The position numbers and the translations under genes are program-made. This document shows, piece after piece, positions 5,967 through 7,093 of a stretch of 7,093 bases of DNA (positions are counted from its first letter, which is position 1; each line of letters starts with the position of its first letter). Source of the DNA: Methanobrevibacter sp. (GTDB lineage: Archaea > Methanobacteriota > Methanobacteria > Methanobacteriales > Methanobacteriaceae); assembly GCA_009776495.1 (NCBI GenBank), contig WRNS01000043.1, forward strand, positions 1 through 7,093. The letters run 5' to 3'. The notes beneath the pieces were generated by a model. It was given only the letters and a program-made list of their open reading frames with translations. It did not search any database and was not told the origin of the DNA.

Positions 5967-6026
5967 GAAATATATATTATAAAAAAGAAATATATATTAT
6001 AAAAAAGAAAAATATATTACATTAAA
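5967..6026 (+). repeat. Second array of the 20-bp repeat (three units)
   Basis: Units start at 5967, 5987 and 6007. The first two are identical (GAAATATATATTATAAAAAA) and the third differs at several places. Positions 5972-5999 match 2142-2169 exactly over 28 bases, in the same orientation. This array and the one at 2137-2300 enclose the DHH-like, methyltransferase and RHH genes. Confidence 0.85.
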
Positions 6027-6470
6027 TATTTTTCAATAGCTAAACTTAACTTATCTTAAAATTATAAAATTTGCTAAAAAAACTACATTATCAAGTATAA
6101 AAAAATTTTTTAATTTTTTCCATTGAAATTTTACAATAGATATTTAATTTTCTTAAAAAATGTCTAATATATTTTTTATTATAATGTCTAAAATGATAAT
6201 AGTAATTTCCACATTTAATTTAATCAATAACTCTTATTTTCAACTTAAAAAAAACAATATCAATTATAAAAATGTAGTGATAATGAAAATATTTTAAATA
6301 ATTTATACAATTAAAATAATTTAATTTATTTAAATCTAATTTAAAGAACAATATAGATTTATTCATTTATATCTCATTTTTTCATATAACGCTATATATA
6401 AAGTGGATTTCCATATCTAAAAAAAGTTTAGTATTTAACGAACGACATTGTAAAACAGTTGCAAAAATGA
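6027..6470. other. AT-rich non-coding stretch
   Basis: I see no ORF with protein-like composition on either strand. The only notable element is CTATATATAAAG at 6392-6403. It could serve as a TATA box on either strand, but no gene follows it closely. Confidence 0.5.
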
Positions 6471-6477
6471 TAAAATA

Positions 6478-6486
6478 TTTATATAA
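6478..6486 (+). promoter_or_regulatory. Box A-like TATA element
   Basis: TTTATATAA matches the archaeal box A. Predicted initiation falls near 6505-6510, at the start of the 17-bp tandem repeat. No clear gene follows, so the transcript may be non-coding or may lead to the small hydrophobic ORF at about 6701. Confidence 0.35.
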
Positions 6487-6509
6487 GCCTTTACATATCC
6501 AATAAATAG

Positions 6510-6543
6510 CTAATAGTGTAACAATACTAATAGTGAAACAATA
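6510..6543 (+). repeat. 17-bp tandem repeat at a predicted transcription start
   Basis: CTAATAGTGTAACAATA (6510-6526) is followed directly by CTAATAGTGAAACAATA (6527-6543), 16 of 17 bases alike. The placement about 25 bases after a TATA box suits a regulatory protein binding two adjacent sites, but it is not tied to any known gene here. Confidence 0.6.
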
Positions 6544-6700
6544 TAATATGCAATTTGTAGTATCACTTGATAATGCTAGAATAAAGTCATTTATCAGTAT
6601 TATAAACTAGTAGCTATCTCATATAATGATAAATAATTAAGAAATAAAACTTAAATTATCTTTTTTACGAGAGAAACGTGTGAGAGACAGAAGATAATAA

Positions 6701-6820
6701 AAAAATGAAATAGTATATCCAATTGTACTATCTATGATTCTGCTGATATTGACTATTTCAGTGATTCTAATTATTTTTTCATTATATGCTTTAATTCTCA
6801 CATTCTTATTAAGCAAATAA
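6701..6820 (+). pseudogene. Possible small membrane peptide or remnant
   Basis: One frame is open from 6701 to the stop at 6818-6820 and reads NEIVYPIVLSMILLILTISV followed by ILIIFSLYALILTFLLSK, almost entirely hydrophobic. The only in-frame ATG is at 6734, giving a 28-aa single-span peptide. A nearby ATG at 6705 is one base out of register and stops after two codons, as if an upstream start had been lost by an indel. The opposite strand is also open over about 70 codons but lacks an ATG. This is either a decayed or unannotated tiny membrane protein or compositional chance. Confidence 0.25.
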
Positions 6821-7093
6821 CTGTTTTTAAAATAAATTGATAGAGAAATGAAAGATTAATTACTCCATGCTCTTTTTAAAATACCCACTAATTTTACAAA
6901 TTATTAGATTGATTGAATTTCCTTATGAATCATTCATAAAATTCATGAAATTAAAATTTAACATGAATAAAATTCTTAAAAATTAAATCAAACTTGAATA
7001 AATTCATAAAGATAAAATCTAACCTGAATAAAATTCTTAAAAATTAATTTTTTTAAATTTAATAATTATAAAATTTATAATTACAATAATCTT
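6821..7093. other. AT-rich right edge without a gene
   Basis: I see no coding signal. The stretch ends in the 30-bp tandem repeat at 6960-7050 and an A/T-rich tail that may continue beyond the window. Confidence 0.5.
6960..7050 (+). repeat. Degenerate 30-bp tandem repeat (three units)
   Basis: Units start at 6960, 6991 and 7021. Each opens with AAC, one variable base, then TGAATAAA, and continues with ATTC-T/A-TAAA. The first and third units are nearly identical and the middle one is more diverged. A looser copy may precede them (about 6927-6959). It is unlike the 20-bp repeat and unlike the 30-bp repeat at 1201. Confidence 0.7.

Noticed and set aside
5740..7093. tRNA or other structured RNA gene
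   Set aside because: I saw no cloverleaf, GTTC-type T-loop motif or GC-rich structured block of the kind RNA genes show in AT-rich archaea.

Overview
The window is very AT-rich archaeal DNA. Codon use is A/T-ending, and the promoter signals are archaeal: TTTATATA-type box A elements and purine-rich Shine-Dalgarno sites. One gene encodes an archaeal-style ModE/TOBE regulator. Together these suggest a methanogen of the Methanobrevibacter / Methanobacteriales type. The assignment rests on sequence character and protein flavour, not on a database search.

Layout. Positions 1-1196 hold the 3' part of an oligosaccharide flippase (SpoVB/MATE-like) that enters from the left edge. A 30-bp tandem duplication follows it. 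Positions 1387-2079 encode a full-length ModE-type molybdate/tungstate-responsive regulator. Positions 2137-2300 hold a regular tandem array with a 20-bp period. On the minus strand, 2383-2878 carries the broken remains of a winged-helix regulator. Positions 3092-4108 (+) encode an uncharacterised 338-aa protein that shows the spaced acidic/histidine motifs of a DHH-type phosphoesterase. It converges on, and overlaps by four bases, a beta-class DNA methyltransferase (4105-4926, -). Positions 5519-5707 (-) encode a small ribbon-helix-helix (RHH) regulator with a textbook archaeal promoter and a palindromic operator. From 5708 to the end there is no convincing gene. That stretch holds a second copy of the 20-bp repeat (5967-6026), a 17-bp tandem repeat just downstream of a TATA box, a possible tiny membrane peptide and a 30-bp tandem repeat at the right edge.

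How it may fit together. The left part (flippase, ModE) looks like ordinary chromosome. The block between the two 20-bp repeat arrays (about 2.3-5.97 kb) looks like an accessory island: a methyltransferase convergent with a putative DHH-like nuclease, a small repressor, and a decayed regulator. The most interesting hypothesis is a restriction-modification-like or other anti-invader pair whose effector has a DHH phosphoesterase fold instead of a known restriction nuclease fold. This is inference from motifs and neighbourhood; nothing in the window proves function.
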